Positions 34,236 through 47,200 of a stretch of 64,000 bases of DNA are shown in pieces (the first letter of the stretch is position 1; each line of letters opens with the position of its first letter). The DNA lies in assembly GCA_033439795.1 (NCBI GenBank), contig JAUTDP010000003.1:1-64000 (forward strand), in the 5' to 3' direction. The DNA comes from Sordaria brevicollis. Lineage: Eukaryota; Ascomycota; Sordariomycetes; Sordariales; Sordariaceae. The notes below the pieces were generated by a model, which saw only the letters and a list, made by a program, of their open reading frames with translations, made no database searches and was not told the DNA's origin. The translations under genes and the position numbers were made by a program.

Positions 34236-34379
34236 AATATAAACTCCAATCCCGCTACGCTATGCTTTTCACTGTATCAAACTCTGTTTTCCGAACCCGC
34301 CGAATGATAAGGTACCTCCGTCCTCCATATACCCACTCACCACATATGTCCCGCCACCCCCCCGATAACCGCTCCCGCT

Positions 34380-37098
34380 CTACCCAAACCTTATCCCCTG
34401 ACTCGGATCCCACGTGGCATTCACCGGCCCCTGTTCTTGTTGCTGTTCTTGCTCTTGTTGCTTCTGCTGCTGTAGCTGCTGCGCTTGACCAGCAGGAGAA
34501 CCACCAGTAGCACCACCACCAAAGTTAATCCCCATATTCGGCGCCCACACATTTTTAGCCCCAGGCGCCACCGGTTTCGGTTGTTGCTGCGGCACGTTAT
34601 CTGCCCAAGATTGGATGATGTGGGCTTGTTCGACGATGGGCTGCCGCTGCTGGTGAGGAGGTTGGATGGGGTCGGGGAAGGGGATTTGTGGCGGTGGTGG
34701 GAGTGATGTTTGTTGGTGTTGGTAAGTAAAAGACTGGGGGGTGTGCAAGTTCATGTTGAGAGAGGAGAGGGGGGGCATGTTGATTTCTCTGTTTTTTTGG
34801 AGGGGGGGGTTTGGTTAGTGGTTGATGAAAGAGGGAACTAATGGACAATAGAAAGGGAAGGGAAGGGGGAAAGACATACTCCTCAAGACTCCTAGCATCC
34901 CTCCTCCTCTCACTCACCCACCCTCTCACCAGCCCCCTCCACTGCTCCACAATCTGGCTCAGGTCATTATAAAACTTGCGCCCGACCTCGACGTTGCTCA
35001 CAATCTCCTTGTACTTGTAATACGCCGCGTCCAGTTTTTGGAGGGCCTTTTCTCTCTCTCCATTTCCCCCTCCAGCACGGTCTACCTGCCTTTTCTGGGC
35101 TTCAAACTCCTTATTCGCCCTCTTCACCTCCTGCACAATCTTTTCCTGCTCCTGCTTATCCCTTTCCACGGCCTCCAGCTCCGACTCGTACAACCGGTCC
35201 AGCCGCTTCTCAAAGAAATCCTCAAAGTGCGCCGTCGCAATGGCCGTGGTCGGGTACGCCCGTTCCAAGCGGGCCGCCTCGACGAGTATGTCCGGCTTGA
35301 TGTCGTCCGCTCTCGACCTCGCACGCAACGACTCGACGCGCTTGCGCCTTCGGGATTCAAGACGTTGCACGTCGTTGTAGGCGCCTCGTAACCGCCCCAG
35401 CGCGGGCTTCAGGCTCTCGGGAATGTCCGTCCGGCGCGAGTTGGGGATGAAGTCCATTATTGAGCGGTCTGGCCCGGCGAGGATGGCGAGCGTGTCCTTG
35501 ACGGCGTTGAACTTTTCGCGCACTACTTGATCCGAAGCGGTGGAGGAGGCAAAGTAGCCTTCGATGTCTTGCGCTTGGCGCCAGAGCTTTGCGCCGCCGT
35601 TCGGGGAAGGGTCGTCGCGGGATGAAGGGCGGTTCCAGCGCTCGGTGCCGTACTTAGTACGGAGGCGGTTGTCTTCCTCTTCTTCGGCGAAGAGGAGGGA
35701 TCGGCCTTCTTCGAAGATGGCTAGGTCTGACGAGCAGAGCTTGTCAATGTCGGCGAAACCTTGTTGCAGGCGGTAGAGGGCGTCGGCTTGGCGGATCTCG
35801 TCGGCGTGCTGGACCAAGGTGCCGGGCAGACCGAGTGGCTTTTCGAGGGCTTGCAAGGAACCGGGAAGGTTGAGTGATGACAAAATCTCGTGAAGCTGGG
35901 ATGTCATGGTCTCGAGTTCGGAGATGATGGAGTTGTTGACGAGCCTGTCGCGGCGCTCTTCGTATATGGATACGGCCACGTGCACGGCAAAGGGAACGAG
36001 CTTGGTGAACAGCGCTGGGCCGAACTCGGCGTTGTGGTCGCCCAGAAACTCGTACGGCTTGGCCACCTGGGGAGGCACGCGGGCAATGGCCATGTTGGCG
36101 CGGTCAAGACGCTTGAGCTCGGTTTTGGGCGGGACAATGTGGAGGTAGACTCGGTCGTTATCGATCTCGGCGCGCTTGAGGTCCTCCTCCAGCCGACGCT
36201 TGAGGCTCTGCAGGTCTTCGACGACGGTTTTGCCAAGGTAGCCACCTCTTGTCTCCTTGAGTCCTTCGTTGACACAGGCGAGGGCGTCGCGTAACCGGGC
36301 AATCTCCTCGCCATATTGTTTCCTCTCGAGACAATCGTTGGCAGCGCGGAACTGGGCGGCGGCGGCAAAGTGGTGGTGTTTGGCGCTCATGTGGTGGATC
36401 CAGGCCGAGCTGATGGCCTCACTGCGCATGGCGGCCTCGCCGGCTTCGTTGTAGAGGTCGGATACGCGGGCAGCTAACTTGGCGATCGAGGCATCCTTGT
36501 AGCCGTCCATGACAGCCTTTTGCCAGAAGCACTCTTGGGCCTCGGCGAGGAAGAGCTGGGTAAGAGACTCGAGGGTGGGTTCGTCCATATCGTCGGGCGG
36601 GTTGGGCATGCGCAGCTCGGGTAGGACCTGGGTCCTGATGTGGGTGAGGACACCGGCGGCGTGGGAGAACCAGCTGGCGGCAGTCTTGAGGCCCTCGGTG
36701 CTGTTGCGATTTGAGGCCATGGCCAGCTGGGAGTAGAGAGCGGCGAGGTTGTAGAGGATGTTCATCAGCTCGTACTTGAGGTTGTTCTGGACGAGGGGGT
36801 GCTCGGTGTGGTAGCCCAGGGCCGGGTACCACGTGAAGTCGGCGCCGACATCGATGGGGAACTTGCCGCCAATCCAGACCAGCTGGGCGGCGTAGGCCTG
36901 GAGCTTCTTGATGCCACTCGGGTGGGCTTCTCGGACGTTGACGGCATCGCGGCGCAGGGAGTCGATGGTGTCGAGGTCGTGGCGGAACATGTCCGGGTGC
37001 TGGTCGTATTTCTTGGAAATGTACTGCTGGATCGCCCGCGACAGTGACAGCTGCGTCGACCTCCGGAACGGGAGCGACAACACGTTGGTGGTGGTCAT
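34380..37098 (-). CDS. palA: PalA / Rim20, BRO1-domain pH-response regulator (two exons, about 875 aa)
   Basis: Exons 37098-34880 and 34788-34380 are joined across a 91-nt intron (GTATGT donor, CACTAAC branch, ACAG acceptor), linking SLEE to EINMPPL. Without splicing the frame would run into an unrelated Pro-rich tail, so the intron decides the C-terminus. PalA binds YPxL motifs in the transcription factor PacC and works with ESCRT-III to activate it at alkaline pH. The start MTTTNVLSLPFRR and the block IGADFTWYP-like (VGADFTWYPALGYHTEHP) are typical of the BRO1 domain, which spans about residues 5-390. A coiled-coil V domain follows to about 745. The Gln/Pro-rich tail ends with SWADNVP and WDPSQGIRFG. 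The N-terminal half (RNSTEGLKTAASWFSHAAG) separates it from Bro1 itself. The Neurospora name would be prr-1. Confidence 0.92.
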
Positions 37099-37273
37099 GC
37101 TGCCGGGCGATGGCAGGTGTGGGTGTAGGTGGTGTTGACTTGGTGATGGTGTTTTGGTGTTTGAGCATCGGGCAATCACCAAATGACATCAACCCAACCA
37201 CAGCCGCGCCTGGGAGCTACAGTGGAGGCAAGCTTCGCGGCTGTCAGTGGTACCCCGCCTAGGTGGACCTTAA

Positions 37274-37505
37274 ACGCTTATGCCAGAAATTGGGCCAGTT
37301 CGAGGTACAAGACACTCGTAGTCCAAGGCCCGCACAACCACTTGATGGCCAGACTGTATATACGAGGTGTATCAGACTCAATCTGGAATACGTTTAAAAT
37401 GACTTTTGAAGTTCAGTTTGTCCAAGTTCTCTCTTTCAGTGCCATGTCTACAGCTGAGGTATCCGAATCTGCCACGCTGAAATGTCGAGGTCCTGGCATA
37501 AGCGT
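37274..37505. mobile_element. 232-bp inverted-repeat element (MITE-like), family member 2, flanked by TTAA
   Basis: Termini ACGCTTATGCCAGAA (left) and ACGCTTATGCCAGGA (reverse complement of right) bracket 232 bp. TTAA stands on both sides (37270-37273 and 37506-37509). Length and termini match the element at 23439-23669. The interior has no coding capacity and no obvious similarity to the other member. It sits about 175 bp upstream of the palA start codon. Confidence 0.65.
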
Positions 37506-37509
37506 TTAA

Positions 37510-38519
37510 GAGACATATTGAGCGAATGGCCCGTGCACCCTCCCACTAACAATTCCACGCCCAGAACACTGTTCTCGACTTTTCGTCCCCTTCCATCTTC
37601 CATCTTCCACGACACAATTTCATCCCAAGTAACCCTCAGGTTCACCAAAACTCAGTTCCATCCCACGTCGTCAACCAACAGACTGGACTGGACTCTCTCT
37701 GGATGTCTCAACCTCGAACAAGGCCATGACATGACTTTGATCCCTGAAGCACAGAAGGGGTTCCCCGTGCTACCTCTACTCCATCTCCTCCCTCTCTTTT
37801 CTTTTTCTGAATTGCTTCACCTTGACATACACAGCATGCCTGGTCCATTCCACTGGGACGTGTCGTGGTCGGTGACATGATCCAGTCATTGTATGTCAGC
37901 GTCAGACAAGCAGCGTGTGTGCACGACCAGCGTGAGACGCATCATGACAGAGACTGTTAACCCCGTCAGACAAGGGCTGCCCACCATCATTATGAGATGC
38001 GATGCCTGAGGTTATCAAAACCCATGGGTAACGCTACAACGGTTCCCGTGCTGACCGGCGCTCTGGAAAGGAAAAAGTGTGGAGGTTCCATTTGTGGTGC
38101 TGAGTGCGGCTCTTTCCTGTGTGTTGTTGTCTGTCTCAACGTTAGTCTTTCACTGCACTCTTCAACACGGCCATCTCGACAAACATGACGGAAAGAGAGG
38201 GAGAACAACGACCACCCCTAAAATAAAGACAGGGAGACGACAGGTAAAACAGCTTCACGAGATTAGGGACATGCTTCTTAAATGGATCTCGAGTTACACC
38301 ACCCATGCTCCCTCTCCGGCTTCCGCTTCTTCCCTCTCTCATTCTTCATATCGACGGTGCCACCACTTGGAACCCTTTTACAACTCACTCACCGCATAGT
38401 TGGCCATTGTCGTCATGAGGCTATTATAAGTGCCCGTATTTCCATCTTACAGTTTCTGGCTGAGCCCTTGCTAACGTTACCTCTCCCAGTGCTCACTCCC
38501 TCACCCTCACCCTATAATC
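37510..38519. other. Intergenic, no gene seen
   Basis: Normal base composition, no ORF with recognisable features. It ends with TAATC (38515-38519), the left target-site duplication of the copia element. Confidence 0.6.
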
Positions 38520-38713
38520 TATCAGATTCCAGGGTGGTATTCTGGGCCAAAACAGTATAGACCAGTATACAGCTGGTCAGCACTGCCAGCCACCCAGAAG
38601 GTCTTGGCAAATAAGGGATACCCCCAGCTCCCCCGACTAGAACTCCAGAATCCTATTCTCTACAATTACACACAAATACACAGAATTAATCAATTCCCCC
38701 ATATAATCTAATA
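38520..38713 (+). repeat. 5' LTR of copia 1, almost unmutated
   Basis: 194 bp. Compared with the 3' LTR, this copy retains C and G at nearly every position where the other has T or A. RIP therefore stopped within the element's left end. Confidence 0.9.
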
Positions 38714-41700
38714 ATTAATAGTTTGATATGCCTATTACCATCAATACCGATAATAATAATAATACTACTATTATTATTACGATGTTTTCTTTAAAGCAAA
38801 TTAATAAAATAATTAATAATAACCCTTTCCTTACCGATAACGACGATTGGGTCCGTTAGGAGGAGATATTATAGATTAAATATAATTTTAATATTATTAA
38901 AGCTTGGCTCTTAAGCGAAATCGACGTACCCTGCGAGCCTTTTTACCCTAAACTTGGTAATTTCCTTCTTAAATTAATTATTAAATTCCGTATTGAAATA
39001 ATTAATAAAGAGTTACGTCTTTTTAAAGCCGGTCTCCTTCGTATTACGATAAATAAGGTTAGAGAGATTATTAAGGTTCTTTACTATTATTAAAACGATA
39101 TTTTAATTAATAGGATCCTTATCGAAGAAGATTTAGGTAATTTTTAGCTTTATTATAATATTAAAGTTATTTACCCCGATAAGAAGAAGGATTGGTTAAA
39201 ATTTGAGATTAGGGATAAAGTTATAAGAATTTAGATGAGATTTTTAATTAATTACGGACTTTAAAGTTCGGCTATAAAGGAAAAATAGGATATTTAAATT
39301 TAATATAACCTTTTTAAATAAAGAATTTAATATAATATTACCGATAAATTTATTAATACCCGTAAGGCTTATACCGATAGTATTGTAATCCTTCGAAAGG
39401 AATCGATTAATTTTAATATTTAGTTTTAGAATTAGGTTATAATTATAAATAATAGTATTATTAAAGGAGTTAGGGAATATATAAATGTTATATTTTAGTA
39501 TAACGACTTCCGCGCTACTATTAAAATTATTTAACCTAATTACGCCGATATAATATAAAAATTTAATAATAAAATAGAAAATAATACTTTAAAATATATA
39601 GAAGTATACGAAGATTTTAAGAAGTAGGGTATAGATAATCGCTATAATATTATAACCCCTGCGGATAAAAATAGTCGTAGGGCGTTTATTATTGAAATCG
39701 ACGGTTAAATTTATTATTGCGTTAATAACGATAATGAAGTTAATAATTATTAAGAAGCTAATAATAAAAACGTTTATTAATAAAGTAGAAATAAGAAGTT
39801 TAAAGGTAATGTAAGTAAATAAAAATAAGCGTTGGATAATTCCGAGAATATACGTAAAAAATAAAATTCGAGAAATAAAAAGAGTAAAAGTAAGGATCTC
39901 CCTATATATAAAGTATACGAAAAAGGATTTTATTCTCTTAAAGAATATTAGTACGTAAATTTAAACGTTAAATTTGAAGCTTTTAAATTATATCCTTCTA
40001 TTACGTAAGCTATTAAAATTAATATCGCGAAGGACGTTAATTTAGTTAAGAAAATTGAAGTTATTAGGGAGAAGGTTATTAAGACGGTAAAGTCTAAATT
40101 TATATAATTCCTTAGGGAGGAGTATAAGGTAATTTTCTAAATCGGTAACGGAAATGAGCGAAAAGAGTATCCTTTTAAAAATTTAATTATTTTAAATTTA
40201 GGGAATTCTTTTTATATATTTAATAAAATTATTCGTTTTTATTACTTTCGTTATACCGATTTAGATAATTATTTATAGGTAGGTGATTTTTGTATTGAAA
40301 TTTAAAGTTTTAGGGAAATTAACGTCGTTATTAAAAGTAAAAAAAGTAATTTAAAATTACGGTTAAAAGAGGTCGCGTTTTACTTTAGTTTTGCTATTAA
40401 TTTCGTCTCCTTCTTTTTATTACGAAGGTAGGGTTTTTATTAGGATTATCGACTTTTAAATAATTATTTAAAGAGAATTAATGGGTTATTCTTTTATTTT
40501 TTAAATATTATCTTTAATTAAACGGTCTTAGAATATTTATTTATATTATTTATTAAATTAATATTTATAGCGTAGCGATATTAAATTAATTTTTATACGA
40601 AGAAACCGTCGATTTAAACCGCTAAAATATAATACTACCGATTCGGTTACCTTAGTCTTTAAGTATTCGAATATTTATAAAACGTTAATAGGGTATAATT
40701 ATAAAGTATTTTAATTAAGAAGAAGGACGTGGATAATGCGGTCGCGATAAATTTTACTTCGATTGAAGAGCCTTCGAACGATTTCCCTTCTACGGTATTT
40801 TTAAAAAGGATACCGATAATCGAATATAATGCTTGTATTATAGTAAAGATGCGACGTTAAATATAGCGAATCCTTCGAAACTGTAGATATAGATTAGGGT
40901 AACGCTTTGTAATAGATTTCTTCGAATTCGATAAGGGTATTAATGGATATTAATATTTTATATTTATTATTTACCGATAGTTTAGATATATATAAGATTA
41001 TTACTTTTCGAATTGGATATTTATTAATATTGCTTCGATTTTATATAGTTATATAAATATATTGGTATATCGATATAATATTAAGGTTAAAGCCTTTGAA
41101 TATAATAATGAGTTTAATTGAGGAGAAATACTAATTAAGTTCGGAATAAGAAGTATATTATTCGAACCCTCTATTCCTAATATTTAAGAATAGAATAGTA
41201 GAATAGAGCGCTTAGGGGGTATAGTAAAGTAATGATATAATATTATAAAGAATAATTTAAAATTTCCGATCGATTTATAATTAGAAATTATATGCGTAGT
41301 AGTTTACTTATTAAACCGGTTATTTCGATACTTCTATAATTAGAAATCCCTATACGAATATTTTTATATTTATATCGTTTAATAATATAATTAATAAAAA
41401 TTATAGCGATTAGATATTAATTATTTTCGAATATATAAATGTAAAGTATATTTTATAATTAGTATAGTATAAAAGAAAGAGAAACGTCGCTAAAAATATT
41501 TCCTTAGAGTATAAATCGGTTATTTAATTGGATATAATATTTCCTCGATATACCGTATATAGAACCTTATTACGAAGTAAATTATATAAATACGCGACGT
41601 AATATTTAATAAACGCGTTAAATTCTCCCCCGACGAGATTAATATTAAGGAGGATTTAGTAATTTTAGAAATAATAATTACCGAAGAATTCGCTAAAAAG

Positions 41701-43872
41701 TTAAATAAAATAGATAAGTAGGATTTAAATTAAGGGGTATTAGCGAATCTTTATTTAGAAAATACCGAGGTCGAGCCTCTTTTAAATATAATATTCGAGG
41801 AAGAAACCCTAAATTCTTAATAAGAAACCGTTTAAGAGATTAAGGCCGGGGATATTTACGAAATTATAAGGCCGGATAAAATGGTTATCGATTTTATTAT
41901 AAATCTATACCTAATGTTATTAAATACCCTTCTTTTATACGTAGTAGCCCTATATATGGGCGTTATATTAAATTAAATAATTGATAAATATTTTCGAAAA
42001 TTAAAGTTATAGGAGAGTACTTTTTTAGTAAAAAGATTATTATAATTAGTAATAGAAATAATTACTAGAACGGTTATAAAAATAGAGGTATAATAGCTAT
42101 TGATTAAGTACGGTAAATTAAATAGTTTATACCGCCGTAACTTCCCGGAGGTATTAAAAAATTATTATAACCTTAAAAGTTATTCTTTTAGTAAGAAGTT
42201 TCGTAAGGTAGAACGAGCTTACTTTAATAGTTATAAGGATATAAGAATTTAGGTTGAAGTCGACTAAAATATCCTTTATATTAAAGGGAAATAGATCCTT
42301 AATTATATATAAGTATATATTTATAAATTTAATAAAAATAATACTTTAAATAAGGTTAAAATTAGGTTAATAATTCGAAGAGACTAATAATGTAAAATAG
42401 GCGTTAATACCTATATTTCTACCCTAGCGGAAAAGTCCTTCCGAATTATCGTCGTACTAATAATTCGTTTTAATATAGAATTTATTTAATAGGATATAAT
42501 AAACGCTTTCGTAAATGTTATAATCGATGAAGAGATTTATATATATATATTATTAGGATATTAGGTAAAAGGAAAGGTTTTTAGATTATTAAAAGCGTTC
42601 TATAGCTTCCGACGAGCCTTTTTATTATAATAAAGGGAATTGAACGGAACGTTTAAAGGTATAGGATTTAAAGTTATTCTTAAAGATTTATATATTATAA
42701 AGAAGGAGAGAATATTTATATTATATTATATTAATGATATCGTTTTCGTTTATTTAAAGGAATATAAGGATTAGGTTAAAGAGTATATTAATTTACTATA
42801 ATTAAAATATTAATTAACCGGTAGTAAAGAGTTATAATAATTCTTAGGTATTAAAGTTATTTGTAATTGTAAGGTAAGAAAAATTTAGCTATCCTAAGAA
42901 GCCTATATTAAGAAGATTAATAAATTATTAAAATTAATTTATAGATTTACTATAGTGCTAATAAAATAATAAAAATTATTACCTTTTAATAAATTAGTTA
43001 GCTATATTAAAATTAGAGACTATTAAATTAACGTAGGCTTTATATTATATACCGCTATTAATACGCGATTAAATATAGTTTTTTTAATTAATCGATTGGT
43101 TCGTTTTAATTATAATCCTAGTTTAGAATACTATAATGCTAATAAGAAGGTTATTTATTACCTTCGTATAATTAAGGATTGGTATTTATATTATAGAAGT
43201 AGTAACCGATTCGAAGTAATTTTAGACGCTTTATTTATTAATAATAAAATAGACCGTAAGAGTTTTTAAAGATTTACGATTAAATTATATAGTAGATTTA
43301 TTTATTGGGGTATTATTAAATAAACCGCTATCGTAACGTTAATAATAGAAGTAGAATTTTACGTTATTAAGAAAATTATTAAAGAAATACTATTTATTAA
43401 CCGATTTATTAAGGTTCTAAGTGTAAGGTTATTTAACGACCTTATCCCTATTATAAAATATAATAATTAATAGATTATTAGAGTATTTATTGAGGAAATT
43501 CTTACTTTTATTATTAAGATGAGGTATATCGATATTTATCGATATTGGCTTCGAAAGGAGATTATCGAGAAGGAGACTTTTAAAATTAATTATTTAGAGA
43601 TAAAGGAGATGCTTGTAGATAGATTGACGAAGGTATTTGGAGTGCTAGAATATAAGAGGTTTAGGGAGTTATTAGGGATATTTGTAAAGTTATTACGCCC
43701 GGTTGTAGTAGGTAATAATGAAAAAACTTTGGAAATGGAGGATTTGGATAAGTATTTGGGTATTATAGTAGGAGAAGTAACGGTGGATTAATTAAAGGGA
43801 ATAGGAAATATGTAAATAGTTTTACTTTCGACCCTAAAAGGGTAATTAAGACGGTTTTCGAATAAGGGGGTG

Positions 43873-44066
43873 TATTAAATTCTAGGGTAGTATTTTAGGC
43901 CAAAATAGTATAGATTAGTATATAGTTGGTTAGTACTACTAGTTACTTAGAAGGTTTTAGTAAATAAGGGATACCCCCAGCTCCCTCGATTAGAATTTTA
44001 GAATCCTATTCTCCACAATTACACACAAATACACAGAATCAATCAATTCCCCCATACAATTTAACA
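43873..44066 (+). repeat. 3' LTR of copia 1, RIP-mutated
   Basis: 194 bp, ends TTAACA, followed by TAATC at 44067-44071. Nearly all differences from the 5' LTR are C-to-T or G-to-A. Confidence 0.9.
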
Positions 44067-44079
44067 TAATCTATCCCTG

Positions 44080-44253
44080 TGTAATAATAGCGGTAATATT
44101 AGGGCAGCAAAAAAGGCTTAATTGTATGTAACTGTGTGTAAGACTCTGTAGACGTGCAGATCTCTGGTCACTATAAAATCCTTCAAATTCCAGACCTCGG
44201 TTATAGTTACGTACATTCTATCCTCCCAGAGTAAGCTATTTAATATTATAATA
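44080..44253 (-). repeat. Left LTR (3' LTR) of copia 2, RIP-mutated
   Basis: 174 bp. It starts TGTAATAATAGC and ends with a RIP-altered form of GTGACA. Confidence 0.88.
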
Positions 44254-47200
44254 CACCCCCTTAAATTTAGGTTACAAATTAGCGCCAAATCTACTTAGAA
44301 ATACCCTATAATCTATTTACCTCTTAGAGTTTTATACCTTTATAGCTAAATTATTATAATAGTAATTCTAGAATCCTTATTTATTACGTTAGCTTTCAAG
44401 TAGATCGTGAAGTCTATTTACTAATTTACTTATAGCCTCCTCCTTATTTATTTCCTCCTAAAAACCCTTATCCTCCTTCTCTAAATTTATTTCTTTAAAT
44501 ATCCCTATTGCAATAAATACGTTAATAATTTCCTATAGTTTCGTTGAAGGGCGTTAGAGCTTAATGAGCCTTAATTATATTATCGAAATAGTATAATCCG
44601 TAGGTCTAAGATTCTTTATAAAACTATTTACAATTTACTCTTTAATAGGGATATAAATAACGTCGATAAGGTTTTTCTCTTATACTTAGCGCAGCCAATA
44701 TTTATATATATTAATATATTTTAATTTAATTATTAACCGTATACTTTCTTTAATTATAAATCGAATTGTTTATTTATTATTGCATTTTATAAACGTAGTC
44801 TATTAATTTAGACTTATAATTAATTTATTTAGAAGGCGGCGAGTGTAAATAATTTCTTTAGCGCCTTAATTAAAGGATAATAGTTCTACCTTTATAAAAA
44901 AAGTAATTACCGTATCCTATTTATTAGCGCGCTAATCGATTATTACGTTTAATAATTTTAATATAAACGTTTAGGAGCTTTTATAATTAAGGGAATTATT
45001 TATAAAAGAGGAATTAATTATTATATAGAAGTCCTATTTATTAAATCTATTTAATTAGAAGGCGTAATTTTAAATCGATAATAGATAAAGGAAGATTCGA
45101 TTTATAACCCTATAATATATTAAGTTAGGATTAGAATTAAACCGAACGAATTTAGAAATAGGGAAAGTAACGTCTAAGCGTGTAATAATAGCGATATAGA
45201 AGATAGAGCCGATTTTAATCTAATAGGCTATAATCTTATAGGGTAATATTTTATTTTCGTAGGGTATTAATTCCTCTTTAATTATAGGAGTCTAGAAGAA
45301 TTTCTTTATCCCTTTAACCTTCTCTATAATTTTTTTAATATATTCGCGCTAAAATAATTAAATTAGCCGTTTTTTACGGTTATAAATAATTTCAATTCTT
45401 AAAAACTATTTTAATTCCTCTCTACCGGTAAATTTATATTTCCTCTATAGGGTAGTGATTACCCTTTTAATTACGGCGATTTCTTTATTTCTATTTAAAT
45501 AAATAATAACGATATTATTAACGTAGAAGAATAGGAAAACGTTATCTTTACGCAGAATATTAAGTTTAAAAGGGATAGGGGATATATTTATAGCTATAAG
45601 GGTCTTAATAAATTCTTACTACTATAAGAAAAGTAATCTCCGTAAATTATATAGCGTTCGAAGTAAACGGATTATTTAGCCTTTCTTTTAATACTTAAGA
45701 GGAATTCGTATATATATTAATTTATCTAATAAAATATTAATAAAAATATTCTTTATATCGTATTAAATTAAATCGAAGTTAAAATACGTAATAATAGTTA
45801 TAAAAATGCGAAACGATTTAATTATTAATATAATTATATAAGTTTTTCGAATCCTATCCTTAATTTATTAATTTCCTCTTACTATTAATCGAGCTTTATA
45901 CTTTTAGAACTTGCCGTTTTAATTAAATTTATAAACGTAAACTTATTATAATTTTAGAATTTCTTTACCGAATACCTCCCTAATATTTATTTACTCCTAA
46001 AATTTTATTTTATAATATTCCGCTAAATACTCCTTCTTAATAATAACGAATAATTCCCCTATAGGGTATAGGGAGAGCTTATAATAGTAATTTAAGAATA
46101 ATAGAAAATTTAACCGGTAAAGGGTCCTTAGTAAGCCTTATTTCTATAAACGATTAACTTTCTCCCTTATTAATTTTAATTTGGAATTATAGCCGGGATC
46201 GACTTTAATTCCCCTCTTTCGCATTTTTTTTAAAAACGCTTAATTTACGACCATATTTCCTTAGAGATTTATAGGACGGCTTTTCCGCCCGGCGAGGAAT
46301 AACGCTACCTAATTGAAATATTAATTTATAATTAATTATAAATCCTCGTTAGACTTCGAAAGACCGTTAATTAAAAAGGAAATTAATATATTATTTAAAA
46401 TTAAGGACGCTAAATAATACCCTTTATCTTTTAAATTTATTACTATATTCCAGAAATTTAACGGTAATTATAAAAGTAAGGGTTTCTCTAAAAACTCCAA
46501 TTAAATTTCTAACCCCATTTTAAGGACCGTTAGGGATTAACTTAACGGTATTAAAATAATTTCTAATTCCTATATTTATAATAAGTATTAACCTATTTAT
46601 ATTTATTCTTAATACTAATCCCCTAATACCTCTTCTTCTTTCCCCTCTTCTAAGGTATTAATTGTATTATTCGCATCGGTCGGAAAATTTAAGGCAATAA
46701 AATTAGGCGTCGGGTTTTCGAAGGCTAATAGTAATTCGAAAATATTTATTTCGGTAGTATTTATATTATAAAGAGTTTTTAATTATATAATTAATTTATT
46801 AAAGGAAACCTTTAAGGATTTATAGAGCTTTTATATATTATTAGTAAATACTTTATCTTCGTTAAATATAACGTTTCGTATTATAATAATCGAATTAATA
46901 TATAAGTTCCAAATCCGGTATTAATTCGAAGATTAATAGTTAATTAAATACCTAATCTACGCTCGCTCCTTAAATTTCCTAATTTTATTTTTGCTATTTA
47001 TAATATCGGCCGTAAAAGCGAAGGCTTTACAATTATAAACCTTCAAATATATAATTATTAGGGAGGGATCCGCTAGAAGAACTTTACTATCTTTAAAATT
47101 AAAATAAATTTCGAGCCTCTCTTTAGGGGACTTTTAATAATATTTTACTTTAGGCGTTAAATTATATAGGTATATTACTATACGCGTTATTTTTAATTAT

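Larger units (their letters stand above)
38520..44066 (+). mobile_element. Ty1/copia retrotransposon 1, RIP-inactivated
   Basis: This 5,547-bp element has 194-bp LTRs (38520-38713, 43873-44066), a perfect TAATC target-site duplication (38515-38519 and 44067-44071), and a GGGGGTG polypurine tract before the right LTR. A gag-like frame starts ATG at 38728 (MPITINTDN). Read through stops, the reverse transcriptase lies near 42340-42900 and the RNase H end near 43290-43690. The latter includes a DIYRYWLRKEI segment and an MLVDRLTK remnant of the MLADGLTK motif of copia RNase H. The order integrase, reverse transcriptase, RNase H is that of Ty1/copia. The short open frame at 43519-43791 is a spared piece of pol, not a gene. 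Confidence 0.92.

Noticed and set aside
33989..34249. 86-codon repetitive minus-strand ORF (Tyr-His-Leu-Pro units)
   Set aside because: Translation of the heptamer minisatellite. A 7-bp unit cycles frames, and the reading has no biological support.
34597..34790. Pro-rich unspliced C-terminus of PalA
   Set aside because: Reads through the 91-nt intron. Splicing restores the conserved EINMPPL and SWADNVP tail in another frame.
43519..43791. 90-codon ORF in the second RIP block
   Set aside because: It is the spared C-terminal RNase H part of copia 1 pol (remnant of the MLADGLTK motif), not an independent gene.
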